From NCBI GenBank assembly GCA_947034895.1, contig OX344764.1, positions 59,377,348-59,441,347 of the forward strand: a stretch of DNA of 64,000 nt. The letters run 5' to 3'. Below, piece by piece: positions 1-12,567 of the stretch. Made by a program: the position numbers and the translations under genes. Numbering within the stretch: position 1 is the first letter of the stretch; every line of letters begins with the position of its first letter. The notes under the pieces were generated by a model. That model saw only the letters and a list, made by a program, of their open reading frames with translations. It was not told the origin of the DNA and ran no database searches. Source of the DNA: Rhytidiadelphus loreus (Eukaryota > Streptophyta > Bryopsida > Hypnales > Hylocomiaceae).

Positions 1-1560
1 CATGTAAAACATTGTTTCTTCTTTCCATTCATACATTACATAAAAAAAATGTAGCCCTATACATCTATACTTAAGAATGTTTTACCTTTTACAGATATTG
101 TTATGCCATTTTTTGGTGTCTTCAATATGTTTTCTAAAACTTTGGATTTAAATCATTAATCTATTTTTTTCCAATTCAAACTTCAAAGACTACATTTTGA
201 TTGAGTTTTGCACTTGTAATGCCAACTACCGGAATGAAGGACATGTTTCGTAGTATCTGGTCCAACCTAGGTTTTGAAGTAAATCCTATAGGCTTATACC
301 CTAAACCCTAAACCCTAAACCCTAAACCCTAGACGTTGTTGCAATTTTAAGAGAATTTGATGTTCAAGTTTATGTAACTATGACAAATAAGAGAGGATTG
401 GTGTAAGTCCATAAGATAAAGGGAAAAAAAGGACGAATGGATTCTAATGTTCCATGTAGTCTTCCACACAAAGGGAAACTCTAAAAGACTAAAACAATAA
501 CATAATAACATATGGCATTTGCCTTTTATTTTTATTCTCAAAATCAAAATGTAACATTGAGTACATGAACTTGACATTTTTGTGGTGCCTATATTTTTTT
601 TATGGCTTCTAAATTATAATGCAACTAGCGGTGAATTACTATAGTTTTTCTTATGGATTGTTTATTAATTGCTTATGTAGTATTGTATGTTAGCCACTAA
701 ATTGACTGAAGTCGCAAGGCCTCTTTTGAGTCTTTTCCATACTAAATCTGAATAAATTGCCATTTCTAATTTTCTATAGCAAAGAATTAAAAAAAAAAAA
801 AATGTGTTTATGCCTCTAAGGTGCACCTTTGCTTGTAGCATGTAGGATCTCATACTAGAGTACTAGACTAGTGTTCAATTGATCGGAAGAAATTTCACAA
901 ACTTGACCTATGTAGAATTGTAGATTGCAAGATATTTACAATAAACTTCACCCTCTGAATACCCAACGGCATCATTTAGTGCCAATTTAATGGCAGTTCA
1001 ATCACTTCAATGACATGGAAAGAAGTTGGAAGCGTTCATTTCATTTTCTTGGGACCTACCATGTTGAGTTACAAAGTGTATCCAATTGATTTTGTAGTCT
1101 TTCCAATATTTGCCTCCAAGTAATTCCGAGTTTAGAAAAAATAAAAATAAAAAAATATGCTCCTTTAGTGTATTTTAGGAAGTTGTTGCTCCTTACTCTA
1201 AATCTAAGATTTCTCCCCAAAATTGATATTTTGGGAGTTTGAGTCTAACTATCAAACAAAAGGTCCTTTTCTCTAGTTCCTATTTTATGTAAAATCCCCC
1301 AACACAACCCTAAATTGAAATTTCATTATTGCGATTTGAACTTCGAATGTGTTTTTAATGTCTACTACATTGAGTACAAAACAAATATATCATGAAATGG
1401 AAATTAAGTTTACACTATGATGAATTCTAATGTCATTGTCCTTGTGATATATACACATGGTGAAAAATTGAAAATCTGAAAATTACTTTTCTATTTAACG
1501 TGATTTTGTCAAAACTTCCACCCTGAACCAATTTAAAAAAAAAAAAAAAAATTATATATT
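1..1560. other. AT-rich stretch without a recognisable gene
   Basis: I find no coding sequence of recognisable family on either strand here; open frames are short and low in complexity. The block near 900-960 has a phrase close to the inverted arms of the hAT-like element further on (a variant of ATAGATTGCAAGATA), so this may be the AT-rich interior of a related element whose GC-rich minisatellite end follows at 1562. That link is an inference. Confidence 0.5.
298..332. repeat. Short plant-type telomere repeat (CCCTAAA)n
   Basis: About five consecutive CCCTAAA units are visible. They match the Arabidopsis-type telomere repeat used by most land plants. The tract is too short and too isolated to be a chromosome end, so it is an interstitial tract or a telo-box-like promoter motif. 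Confidence 0.9.
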
Positions 1561-1561
1561 G

Positions 1562-2070
1562 TGAAGGGCTGTCCAGAGGACGGAAAGGCCGTTCCAGACC
1601 ACGAACAGGCCGTCGCGAGGATGGGCAGGTCGTTCCCGACCAGGGACAGGCCGTCGAGGATACGGGCAGACCGTCCTCCTGGATGGGCTTTTCGTCGAAG
1701 AGACGAGCAGGCCGTCTAGGGGACGGAAAGCCCGTCCAGGACCACATCTAGGCCGTTGAGGGGACGGGCAGGCCGTCTAGGGGACGGAAATCCCGTCCCC
1801 TCCCACATCTAGGCCGTTGAGGGGACGGGCAGGCCGTCCAGGGGACGGAATGCCCGTCCCCTCCCACACCCAGGCCGTCGAGGGGACGGGCAGCCCGTCT
1901 AGAGGACGGAAAGGCCGTCCGTCGATCTCTCGGGCGGCGGTGTAATCATTCCCCGAACCTGGAGACGGCGTTCCGACCCGAGGCCGGACGTTCGTGGACG
2001 GATCAGCCGTCCATTCCAGGGTTGTCCCCCACCGTGGACGGTCTGGATTTGGGAGGGGACGGGCTGATTA
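1562..2070. repeat. GC-rich CCGTCC/GGACGG minisatellite
   Basis: A poly(A)/poly(T) stretch gives way abruptly to GC-rich DNA built from CCGTCC and GGACGG. Between about 1740 and 1925 a unit of roughly 61 bp recurs three times (AGGCCGTTGAGGGGACGGGC...), and more degenerate units lie to the left. The same hexamer builds the array at 14885-15310, next to a hAT-like end, so this is probably the subterminal region of a related element. Confidence 0.85.
2017..2029 (+). other. Possible hAT-like terminus (CAGGGTTGTCCCC)
   Basis: Thirteen bases are identical to the inward-reading terminus at 15504-15516. I found no matching 8-bp target duplication for this copy, and CCGTCC repeats occur on both sides of it. 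It may be a relic end or a rearranged copy. Confidence 0.35.
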
Positions 2071-2323
2071 GGTGTTAATTACCCTTGCTAACCGGGTCGG
2101 TAACTGGGGGGTATAAGTGACATTTTTTCACATTTGCCCTTGCTTCCTCTTTTGAATTGCACTGTCCTAGCTTGAGAAAGCTTCGCATTGCAATTTGAGG
2201 GGAAGTGTTATACATTTGACATTGTTTTGCCACATTTCAGTTGCCTTCACGCAACAGAAGGCAAAGCAAATTGTCATTGTATTCGCATACAGTATCGTGT
2301 GTGTCATTGTGCAGGTATCAAGA

Positions 2324-4094
2324 ATGGATGCAGAGGATGTAGCAGGAGGTGAGGGACCTGGAGGTGAGGGAAGCGGTAGAAAGAAGAGAGGAAATAGAGC
2401 AACTTTGGATTGGGGCACACTTAATGCCCCAGCGATTATGGCACAGCCTGGGTGGTTGGAGGCAGAATCACCATGGACAAGAGCGACATGTCGGCGGTTT
2501 GTAGATTGGGCCCACATCAACCGCCACTGGCCACACGACCGGTACGAGGTGCACGTGAAATCTGGCGTGGTGAATATTGACCAGTGCACCCATCCGCACT
2601 TCAAGAAGAGGATGATTGAAGTGTCATTTGCACTTTGGAGTTCAAGATCGAAGAAGGACGGGACACTTTCATTGTGCCAAATGGCATATGCGGAGGTTTT
2701 TCTTGGCAAGGATGTGGATTGGAGAAGCTTTTTGGGCAGACAACGGGACAACAAGTTTCCAAATAGAACTCGCCACATTCCAACAAATCCTGTCGTGCCA
2801 CTGGACAATGCACAAATTTCTGCTGTGCCATTGCTTGGTATTCAAAATGTGCAAATGGATGTGGTTCCACTCGTGGAGCAGCCAAGGACGGAGTTGATGG
2901 AAGTAGAAGTTGGTCAAAGCAGCGGTGCAAATGTCAACCAACAAAATGTGATTGGTGGAGCCCAAGTTGACAGTGAAGAACTAATTCGCTTGCGCCAATT
3001 AGTACAAACACTGCAAGCGGAAAAAGAAGAAGCGCTATGACTTCATGCAGCAGAGTTTGAAGTTCAAAGTGCAAGGATGCGGGCCCTTGTAGATGAAAAC
3101 GTGCGCCTCATCGCACGTGAAGCAGAGCTTGTAGAGCGCAACAGGCGGTTCAGCACAGACTCAGTTCCACCACTCGATGTTGTAGTGGAACGTGCTACAT
3201 ACGGGGCAGACGAAGACAGAGCAGGCCCGAGCAATACACCTGAGTTTGTGGTACGACCACGGGCCATTTTTCCAAGTGCAAAAAGTGCCTCGTTGGATAT
3301 TATGCGTGCACGTGCTGAACGTGCTGAAGCAGAGGTTGGAAGTACTCGCACAAGCATGGAAGAATTAACAAGTGCCATGCGTGCTTTGGAACTCCGTGCC
3401 AACAACGCTGAGGCAGATGTGGTGGTGTTGACTGCAGCTCGAACTGACATGGAACAGACCATGACCGCAATGAGTGCTCAAAACATGCGGTTGGTCCACA
3501 ATCCTCAGAAGGAACAGATGCTGCTTCAAATGTGCAACATGAAGTTGACATGCAGCATGGCACTAAACGAGGCTGAGCAAATGCAACGTGAAGTGAGGAG
3601 AGTGGCTGCGGAATTCAATGATGGCGGTCAACGTTATTTTGGCTTGACCTCATGGCCTCGGGTGGAAGAAATGTTCACCGACGATTTGCCAGTGTTCGCC
3701 GAGAATTCAAGCATCGATTGGAATTCCCGTGCAGACTTGGAATTCCAATACAATATTGAGCGCCAACGGTACGGGCCACCCAACCACGATGGCATTACAC
3801 CACTAGTGTGGCCGTTCGTTCCAGCTTTTGTACAAGATGGAACAACATGTATAATTTGCCAAGAACCGTTTGGCCCAGAAGGTGGATGGAATCTTGGTAC
3901 ATGTGGCCATCTATACCACCCCGGGTGTCTCATTCCTCACATGGTCACCAGAAAGAGATGTGCGCAATGTAGAGCTCCATTTCATGCACGACTGTACAAA
4001 ACGTTTGGCCTTCAAGACCACATGCCTGCAACGTACGAGTACAATGAAGAAAATTTACCAGGCCTCGGTAATAGAGTACATTGGGGTTCAGACG
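2324..4094 (+). pseudogene. RING-finger coiled-coil protein gene, 5' portion (split by insertion)
   Basis: The reading frame is open from before 2195; ATG at 2324 (MDAEDVAGGEG) is the likely start because it follows an acceptor-like TTGTGCAG at 2311. The N-terminal ~200 residues match no family I know (WAHINRHWPHDRYEV, then WRSFLGRQRDN). A long Arg/Glu/Ala-rich stretch of coiled-coil character follows (about 2960-3620). A RING finger sits at 3847-3990: CIIC, then CGHLYHPGC, then CAQC, so a zinc-binding E3-ligase-type module. One in-frame TGA (3038-3040, context A-L-*-L-H) interrupts the frame; CGA or TGG would be the one-step ancestor. Coding breaks off at the target duplication TTCAGACG (4087-4094) and resumes in frame at 12576. 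The gene is therefore an interrupted, stop-bearing relic. The family may itself be transposon-borne; this is unknown. Confidence 0.75.
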
Positions 4095-4097
4095 CAG

Positions 4098-4340
4098 GGT
4101 TGTTCGTTGCGACAGCGCGAGACCGCGACAGACAGACGTCGCGCGACGTCTAGTAGAGCTCGCGCGACGTCACGAAAAGTCAAATTTACCTTTGACTTTA
4201 TATAAAATTATCCCCCTCCAGTTGGATGCCATGTGGCATCTACATGGCAAACTCAAGGGGCGCATACGGGTACTAGGCGACTGCATGTAGGGGCAACTGG
4301 AGGTAGGGGCGACTGGAGGTAGGGTCGACCTCTTGTAGGA
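4098..4340. repeat. Left subterminal region of the hAT-like element
   Basis: From the terminus inward: clustered CGCGACGTC/GCGACAG motifs (4110-4180), a TTTACC phrase, then GGGGCGACTGGAGGTA minisatellite units (4275-4335). The right end at 12225-12567 carries the same order in inverted orientation. Such clusters are where transposases of hAT and CACTA elements usually bind; that function is inferred here. Confidence 0.75.
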
Positions 4341-4404
4341 GTGATTTGTAGTACAATTCAAAACTGCCACTTCTGCTGCAGTCATCCAAGAAAATAGAAA
4401 AAAT

Positions 4405-4530
4405 ATTTTTTGGAGAATCTAACCGTAAGATCTTGTACTTAAGTTGTCTAAGATCATGTGGTAAAAATTTCATAAAGTTTGGCCATATAGATTGGAAGAT
4501 ATTAGCATTCAAAGTTGGAAAAAAAAATTG
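4405..4530. repeat. Left degenerate inverted arm of the hAT-like element
   Basis: This arm reads CTAACCGTAAGATCTTG, then CATATAGATTGGAAGAT, then GCATTCAAAGT. The reverse complement of about 12030-12150 gives the same order with small changes (GTTACCATAGGATCTTG, CACATAGATTGCAAGAT, GCATTCAAAGT). A third, same-sense copy is at 13420-13525. Confidence 0.7.
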
Positions 4531-5579
4531 AACTTTGGCTTGCAATTTCAGATGACTTTGACCACCATTTGTGGAAAAAAATTGCACTATAAACTCTAAA
4601 TTTTAAAAAATTATGTTGAAAAATTGAATTGAAAGTTTAAGCAAAAAATTTCAATAGAAACACACTTGATTTTCATTCTTTAAGAAATTGTTGAATAGAA
4701 GTTGGTCTATGATTGAATGAAAAACTAAATTGTTAATAGCTCTAAGTTGGAATTGAAACACAATAAGCACAATGGTGAGATTGTTCTAGTAGACAAACTT
4801 AACTATATTAAACAATTTTCAAAAAAGTTGTATAAATTGCATTCAAAAATATATCATATAAGATGTTTTTTCAAAAAATTGTTTAGATTGTCTAAAAGAC
4901 AAGATTGTCCATAATTTTTTCATTGCTAGTCCAAATGGAATGAATCAAAGCTTCACATGTAGACAAAAATATAATATTTGAGGAAAAAATATTTAATATT
5001 AATTGACTTATTGTAATTTTTTTGTTGCTTGCTGACTTCTATTTTCAACTTAGGGTGGCATAAATTTTGCTTTTGGACACCAATTGAAGAAAAATTTATA
5101 TTCTTACAAAGATGATGTACTCTTCTATCCTCCAAAAAAGTTCAAAAAATGAAAATGAAAATTGAGACTATATGCACCTACTTGAACTCTTTAAAGTCCT
5201 TCAAAAGGACTCAAGTTGGTCCTTTAGGGGTTAAAACTCAACTTTATTTTTGTACACTTTTACACACATTAGTTTAGAAGCAAATAAATTAAAGTACATT
5301 GTTGTAAACTAGGTTTTTGCTTCAACCCAAAACCCAGGAATACAGTATAGGGGTTCTAATTCTAGGGAATGATCAAATAGTCTAATGTATTGTGGCTGAG
5401 GTCACTTGTTTTCTAGAATGAGGTGGATTTTAGGGGTAAATACTATAAAAATACACAAACGAAGGGAAGATGCATAGATTTCACTCTTATTCCCAAGAAT
5501 TAATTTTGTTAGCAATCCGTTAATAATGCTATTGGACGCATGAATGCAGTCCCAGTTCTGGATTAGTGTTCTAGGGGTA

Positions 5580-7720
5580 TTTCCGACAAATTGTCAAAAT
5601 AGACCACAAATTGTCATGCATGATCTAGACCTTTAAGTGCAAATAACATATAGATACATATAGAGATATATGTTCGTTAATTAAAGTGATCTTTTATCGT
5701 GAGAGACAAATTGTCGGGCAGTCACTACTTATTTAGCCTAATTACTAAATTATCATGAGTAGGAGATCCGTCTCAGTCCTACGACAAATTGTCTCTAACT
5801 AAATGCAAGGGCATGAGTGTGTGATGCATTACGTTTACAATCATAACAACAACACAAGGCAATACTATCTTAACGCATCATCACAATATATTTCAATGTC
5901 TATTCCAATTTTTACTATTAATAACATAAGCTTATTTGAATTTCAAAACTATCCATTCATCTATTATATGCAATACACGTTTCAATTTCACATACAACAA
6001 ACAAACAGGACAGAATATCGTTAACCACATTGAATACTTTGACAAATTGGCCCTCACTGTTCACTCAGTTCAGTCCCGGATCATGACAAATTGTCTTACA
6101 ACAATCCGGTTTAATCAGTCCACTTGTCAATAATAGAGAGAAAACTACAAAGGCAAATTGTCTCACTATTTGGTATCCTTTTGTAATCAAAGACAATTTG
6201 TCAATTTAAAGGTCAACCAGGTGCGGTTTGAATACCAACAGTTGGATCAATTTGTCTTTTCAGTAATCTCTAAATTAATAATTTCCCTTTCAGAAATTGA
6301 ATTTATTCAAAACAGTTCATACGCCATGACAAATTGTCGTTTTCATATCAATCATTTATACTTAAAAGTATACAAATAATTTCAAAACAATATGAAATCG
6401 ATAAACAGAAATTCACGACAATTTGTCTTACCTGGATTCAAAGTCCAGTTTTCCTTTCCGACATAACCTATCCGAATAACAACTTGATTATTCAATGCAT
6501 TTCAATTGATAATAATGTGACTGTATAGTTCTTAGACAATTTGTCTTTATACTATCTCACAAATTGTCAATTTCTATTCATACTTCCATATCATCTCTTT
6601 CATTGTCCAATAAAACTACTTGATAGAATTAATTTCCATATTCAACATTCGAAACTTATCCCATGAACAACTCTACCGTAAACAGCAAAAATCTTCAACA
6701 CAATTATCCAAATAAATTATCACAATTACAACTTGTAGAATTTCTGTACTTATCTGTATTGTTGGAGAATGGACAAATTGTCTGTCGATCGATCTGAACT
6801 CCACGACAACTGGACTTTCTTGATTTGTACTCCGTTTCTTGGCAGCAACCGCGTTCACCGATGACAATTTGTCTTTCTCTTTCCATCAATCCGTATGCTT
6901 TCCATCGCCGTAATTGAAATAACAATTTGTCTCAACCCCTACTACTAACAACACAGTCAATTTGCCTTTACAATGATACCCAGTTAACTTTGACAAATTG
7001 TCTTTATGCACTCAGAGCATACTCAGACAAATTGTCTTCAACTGTTATCGTAACTACAACAAACTGCCGAAACTATAACGCTGACAATTTGTCTCGGTAA
7101 TTGCATATACTCACAGTCACAGCGAGTCGATTATGCAAACAATTACAACACACGTTAAACAACTCAACGATACCCAGTCAATTTGTCTTCGAAGTATTTT
7201 AATTACACACACACACACACACAGAGCAACAAATACAATTTATCTCTAAATATTTCCAAACAACTATCCACACACAAATATTTACAACACAATTACGTCC
7301 AATCACTGGATCGTAATAACAACTTGACAAATTGTCAAATAATGTGACCCAATCACTGGTGTCACGGCCCGCAGCTTGGCAAACTCCCAAGCTGAACAAA
7401 AGTATCCAATCACTGGATATCAACAAAAAAAAAACACAACAGACAAGAATCGGCAAATAGTCAGAAATTACAATTCGATTGCAAAGATTATAAGTACACG
7501 ACAATTTGTTCAAGACTTAGAAAGATAAAAACTGGGCCAAGAAATTGACAAATTGTCTTTACTATATACACTGTAGAAGACAACTATTCATATCTGTAAC
7601 ACTACAGGTAAGATTCATCACATCCTTCCAAACCTGCTTTGTAAAGACAATTCGTTTATATTGTACCAACAGTAGGAGTTTAAATTGACAATTTGTCCTA
7701 TTTACACTACCAAAGACGAA
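5580..7720. repeat. Field of 11-bp palindromes GACAA-(A/T)-TTGTC
   Basis: At least 16 perfect copies of GACAATTTGTC or its complement GACAAATTGTC lie in about 2.1 kb, near 5585, 5703, 5783, 6084, 6190, 6327, 6416, 6534, 6772, 6862, 6991, 7026, 7082, 7325, 7548 and 7688, together with a dozen near-matches. The intervening sequence is unrelated from copy to copy and the spacing is irregular (about 35 to 250 bp), so this is not an ordinary tandem repeat. Five-base inverted arms around one centre base are the shape of a site bound by a symmetric protein dimer. No gene lies in the field. Confidence 0.9.
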
Positions 7721-8364
7721 TTGTCAAGAAAAAGAAAATATCAAGTGACTACAATTGTTTGGAAAAAATTACAAAATATTTGCACAAAAGAATTCAAATT
7801 CAAGATTCAATACATAGACCTTGGCACCTAGCGTTTTGAATATTTAATATTTTTTCTAAATGGCACATCATATAAAAAGTAGTTAATATATTTACTTTAC
7901 TTTTCAAAATTTAGAAGCATGAAATGTGACCTATGTTTTTATTTGTACTAACATAATAACAACATACCCTATTACAAAACATCAATGCGATAAACAACTT
8001 CAGGGGCTTTATCAACCATGAGTAGCTTTACCACCTATCTACATATTAGTTGCTTCTTTGAATCAGGTTCAATGACTATACCCAACTTCCTCACAAAGTA
8101 CCTCATTACTAATGTGTTTTCAAATATTCCATTGTCATATTTGAATAGTTGTATGGATTAGTGTCCCTATAGTAGCACCTGCGGCCTTACTATAGGTAAC
8201 TAAAATCAAAAGAGTCCTTTTATTAATGACCACATCGTCAAATATTTGTTTCTACTAAGGATCTCTCATTAAAAAGCGTATAATCTCTGTCCTCACTTGT
8301 TGGTGACCAACTTTGAATTAGAAGCACATGTCATTATGTCACCATATGCTTAGTGATGTCAATT
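7721..8364. other. No gene seen
   Basis: AT-rich DNA between the palindrome field and the 161-bp array. No recognisable coding or RNA signal. Confidence 0.5.
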
Positions 8365-9520
8365 TTAGTTGCCCCTAGAAACCCCCAAACGGCCCAAATT
8401 TGTCAATTTTTGGACAAAAGGAGGGCCATTCTTTCCACCTCCACCCGCACTCGCCCCTTACCCGAGTTCGCCCTTAAGCACTCGCCCTGACCCGCGTTCT
8501 CCTCCATGAGAGGTCGCCCAAGACCCGAAGTCGCCCCTTGAAACCCCCAAACGGCCCAAATTTGTCAATTTCTGGACATAAAGAAGGCCATTTTTTCCAC
8601 CTCCACCCGCGGTCGCGCCTTACCCGAGGTCGCCCTTAAGCACTCGCCCTGACTCGCGTTCTCCTCCATGAGAGGTCGCCCAAGACCCAAAGTCGCCCCT
8701 TGAAACCCCCAAACGGCCCAAATTTGTCAATTTCTGGACAAAAAGAAGGCCATTATTTCCACCTCCACCCGCACTCGCCCCTTACCCGAGGTCGCCCTTA
8801 AGCACTCGCCCTGACCCGCGTTCTCCTCCATGAGAGGTCGCCCAAGACCCGAAGTCGCCCCTAGAAACCTCCAAACGGCCCAAATTTGTCAATTTTTGGA
8901 CAAAAGGAAGGCCATTCTTTCCACCTCCACCCGCACTCGCCCCTTACCCGAGGTCGCCCTTAAGCACTTGCCCTGACCCGCGTTCTCCTCCATGAGAGGT
9001 CGCCCAAGACCCGAAGTCGCCCCTAAAACCCCCCAAAAGGCCCAAATTTGTCAATTTCTGGACAAAAAGAAGGCCATTCTTTCTACCTCCACCCGCACTC
9101 GCCCCTTACCCGAGGTCGCCCTTAAGCACTCGCCCTGACCCACGTTCTCCTCCATGAGAGGTCGCCCAAGACCCGAAGTCGCCCCTAAAACCCCCAAATG
9201 GCCCAAATTTGTCAATTTCTGGACATAAAGAAGGCCATTTTTTCCACCTCCACCCGCGGTCGCCCCTTACCCGAGGTCGCCCTTAAGCACTCGCCCTGAC
9301 TCGCGTTCTCCTCCATGAGAGGTCGCCCAAGACCCGAAGTCGCCCCTAGAAACCCCCAAACGGCCCAAATTTGTCAATTTTTGGACAAAAGGAAGGCCAT
9401 TCTTTCCACCTCCACCCGCGGTCGCCCCTTACCCGCGGTCGCCCCTTACCCGAGGTCGCCCTTAAGCACTCGCCCTGACCCGCGTTCTCCTCCATGAGAG
9501 GTTGCCCAAGACTCAAAGTT
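8365..9520. repeat. 161-bp tandem array, about seven units
   Basis: Units begin near 8370, 8530, 8692, 8853, 9017, 9177 and 9339 and are highly similar. Each holds CCCAAACGGCCCAAATTTG, a CCACCTCCACCCGC tract, repeated GTCGCCC words and CTCCATGAGAGGTCGCCC. The last unit has a short internal duplication of the CCGCGGTCGCCCCTTAC part. The GTCGCC word is the one that builds the minisatellites at both ends of the surrounding element, so the array probably grew from subterminal sequence. Confidence 0.92.
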
Positions 9521-9879
9521 ACTTGAAAAACTCATTGGATTGCAATTTTTGGGTGATGAAAGTAGAAATTGACAACTTCATTATAGTCAATTACTTTTGT
9601 TTTAGTTTGCTAGGTACATTAGTGGACGTACTTTGTTAGGTGAGCTAAGTAAATGGACCTTGATGAAATCAGATTTCATAGCTTTGACACCTAATCTCAT
9701 TTATTAGAAATGAAAGCTCTTCTAAAAATCTAGTTGCTTTGGATTCTCTATAGTACTACTTGTATTTGATAATATCTTGTTTGATCTATTAATTAGCTCT
9801 AGTATATAAATTTTATGGCAAGATGTCATCTTCTATTGAACACTCAAGTTTTGCAAATATGCAATTTTGTTAAATATAT

Positions 9880-11300
9880 ATCAATGGTTCATTTTCATTT
9901 ATTCGGTTGGGATTATATGATATGAAATAAATCAAATAAGAAAGATCATACATATCTCTCCATCTATTTTTTGGTATTTTAGAAATCATTTGATAAATTA
10001 TATACTTATAGAATGACTATTTGAGATTTGTTTAAATCCGTAGGGGAAATTTTCATTTAAATCTCTTCCCCATTAATTTAGAAGTGAATATGGTAAATAA
10101 TTCATAAGTACAAAGATGTTTGGAGAATCAAGAAAATTAAATGGAGAAGGTATTGCAAATATTTTCATGCATTATTTTGTAATTTGAAATACACTTCATA
10201 AATTATAGACCCCTTTAGTAGGATAATTTGTTGAAATTTGCATAAATTAAATCAAAAGGGGAAGTTTTCATTTAAATTCCTTCCCCACTAATTTTTTAAG
10301 TTAGAGATGAAGGTGGTAAATAATTCATAAGTACATAGATGTTTCGAGAATCAAGAAAATTAAATGGGGAAGGTATTGCAAATATTTTCATGCATTATTT
10401 TGTATTTTGAAATACACTTTATAAATTATAGACCCCTTTAGTAGGATAATTTGTTGAAATTTGCATAAATTAAATCAAAAGGGGAAGTTTTCATTTAAAT
10501 TCCTTCCCCACTAATTTTTTAAATTAAAGATGAAGGTGGTAAATAATTCATGAGTACAAAGAAGCTTGGAGAATCAAGAAAATTAAATGGGGAAGGTATT
10601 GCAAATATCTTCATGCATTATTTTGTATCTTGAAAAACAATTTATAAATAATACACCCATAGGATAAGTCTTTGAGATTTGCATTAATCAAAAGGGGAAG
10701 TTTTAATTCAAATCTCTTCCTTCTAATTTTTAAGTTAGAGATCAATGTGGTAATTAATTCATAAGTAGTTGAGTACAAGGATGCTTGGAGAATCGAGAAA
10801 ATTAAATGGGGAAGGTATTGCAAATATCTCCATTCATTATTTTGTATTTTGAAATACATTTGATAAATAATACTCCCATAGGATGATTATTTGAGATTGC
10901 ATATATTAAATCAAATGGAATAATTCTTATTTAAATCTCTTTCTTCTAATTTTTAAGCTTGAAATTAAAGTGGTAAATAATACATGAGTATGATGAATTG
11001 ATGATACTTGGAAGATAGTGAAATTCAAAATGGAAAGCTCTTTCTAAAATCTACATTTTATTATTTTGTATTTTAAAATCTACTTCATAAATAATACCCT
11101 GGTAGGATGACTTTTAGAGATTTGCGTAATTCAAGAGGAGAAGCTCTAATTTAAATCTCTTTCCTCTATTTTCAAATTTTAGATGAAGGTGGTAAATTAT
11201 ACATAAGTATGATGATGCATAGAAAATAGAGAAAATCAAATAGGAATGTTTTTATACAAATCTTCAGAGGGTGTTCAAATTTAAAATCCACTTGTTAAAT
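9880..11300. repeat. AT-rich tandem array, about 223-bp units
   Basis: The marker AAGGTATTGCAAATAT recurs at about 10147, 10370, 10593 and 10812, giving a period of 219-223 bp. Weaker units lie on either side, losing similarity towards 11300. Each unit also contains GGGGAAGTTTTCATTTAAAT and GGTGGTAAATAATTCATA. No coding potential is apparent. Confidence 0.88.
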
Positions 11301-12224
11301 AATACACTGATAGGATGTTAATCTCTAAATTCTCATTGTCTTCACAAGGGGCAAAAGGATTTTGGCCAAGTTCCTATATGGTCAAATTTTTATGAAAAGA
11401 TAGGAAAAAAAAATTAGCTTTCTAGGAATGTAATTTTAATTTTAATTGGTGCCTAGGAGCAAGAGTTATACAACAATTAGCTTTGATCTAAATTAAATCA
11501 TTTGGATGAGCAAAAACAAATCTTGAAAAATTTGAATTAAAAATTAATTTTTTTTCTCATATATTTTATTTTATTTTCATATGGAAAGCTTTTATTCATT
11601 TCATTTGGATTTATGATATGAAGAGGTTGCGAAGAAGTTGTAGAGCATCTTGTTTTGCAAGCAATTATAATATTGATTTGTAAAATATAGGTATAGGATT
11701 TGTTTTTGAGTTCAATTTTCAGAAAAATTCAAAACAAATAGGTCCACCAAATCAACATTGATTGTTAGAACAATCTCACTATTGGAATTTGTGAGTTTTA
11801 ATTCCATCTTAGAGCTATTAATGATTTAGTTTTTCCCTCTATGATACCTTCTTCTACTAAATAAATTTTTAAATAATGAAAATTACATTATATTTTAAAC
11901 TTTTATTTTTTCTATATTTTCAACTCAATTTTGAATGATGAAAAAAAACTAAATTCAAGATCTACAATTCAAACTATTTAAGTTAAGAAGATTTGAAGTC
12001 TTAAACTAGTTTGCCATTGTGCCAAAAAAACACAATTTCTTCACTTTGAATGCATTTATCTTGCAATCTATGTGGTCAAAATGTCTGAAATTTTTTCCAT
12101 GCATTTTCAAACTATTCTATTGCAAGATCCTATGGTAACATATGGAAAAAAAATACCATTCTAATTTTTTTTTCTCTTTGCAATTTGCACAAAAATGGCA
12201 GTTTTGAGTGTTTTTTGACAATTG

Positions 12225-12567
12225 CAACAAGGAGGTCGCCCCCCTGGACCAACAGTCGCCCCCTTGGACCAGAGGTCGCCCTAATTTTAGAACCCGTACT
12301 CGCCCCATTTGTACTTGCACGCGCCCCCATCTGCGATCGCCCAAGGCTGAAATACATGCGCCCCTACCCGCAGTCGCCCAAGTTGGCTTTCCACGTCATT
12401 TTGTAAACCTTGCCACGTAGGCAAAATCTATTTACCGTGGGGTAAATTTTTTTACCCCTCCGCGACGCGATGTCAAGTAAACTCGACACTTGGTGACACG
12501 CGACACGCGACGTCAGACGTCATACACGACGCCTAAACCCAAAAATATGTCAGACAAGACAACCCTG
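12225..12567. repeat. Right subterminal region of the hAT-like element
   Basis: GTCGCCC minisatellite words (12229-12380) are followed by TTTACCGTGGGGTAAA, a cluster of CGCGACG/GACGTC words (12460-12540) and the terminus AAGACAACCCTG. This mirrors the left end at 4095-4340. Confidence 0.75.

Larger units (their letters stand above)
4095..12567. mobile_element. 8.5-kb non-coding hAT-like element inserted in the RING gene
   Basis: The ends are CAGGGTTGTTCG on the left and the inverted CAGGGTTGTCTT on the right, a 9-bp terminal inverted repeat. The element is flanked by a perfect 8-bp duplication, TTCAGACG, at 4087-4094 and 12568-12575. An 8-bp duplication with CAGGG termini is typical of hAT elements; KDZ-type elements also make 8-bp duplications and are an alternative. 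Removing the element and one duplication restores the host frame as G-S-D-V-T-W-L-W. Inside are mirrored subterminal CGCGACGTC clusters, GTCGCC minisatellites near both ends, degenerate inverted arms, a palindrome field and two tandem arrays. I see no transposase, so it is non-autonomous or has lost its gene. Confidence 0.88.

Noticed and set aside
298..332. A chromosome end or subtelomere
   Set aside because: Only about five CCCTAAA units, with ordinary DNA on both sides.
7199..7225. ACACAC run as a feature of interest
   Set aside because: A short dinucleotide microsatellite of the ordinary kind.
5580..7720. CRISPR array
   Set aside because: The repeats are only 11 bp, palindromic and irregularly spaced, there are no cas genes, and the DNA is clearly eukaryotic.
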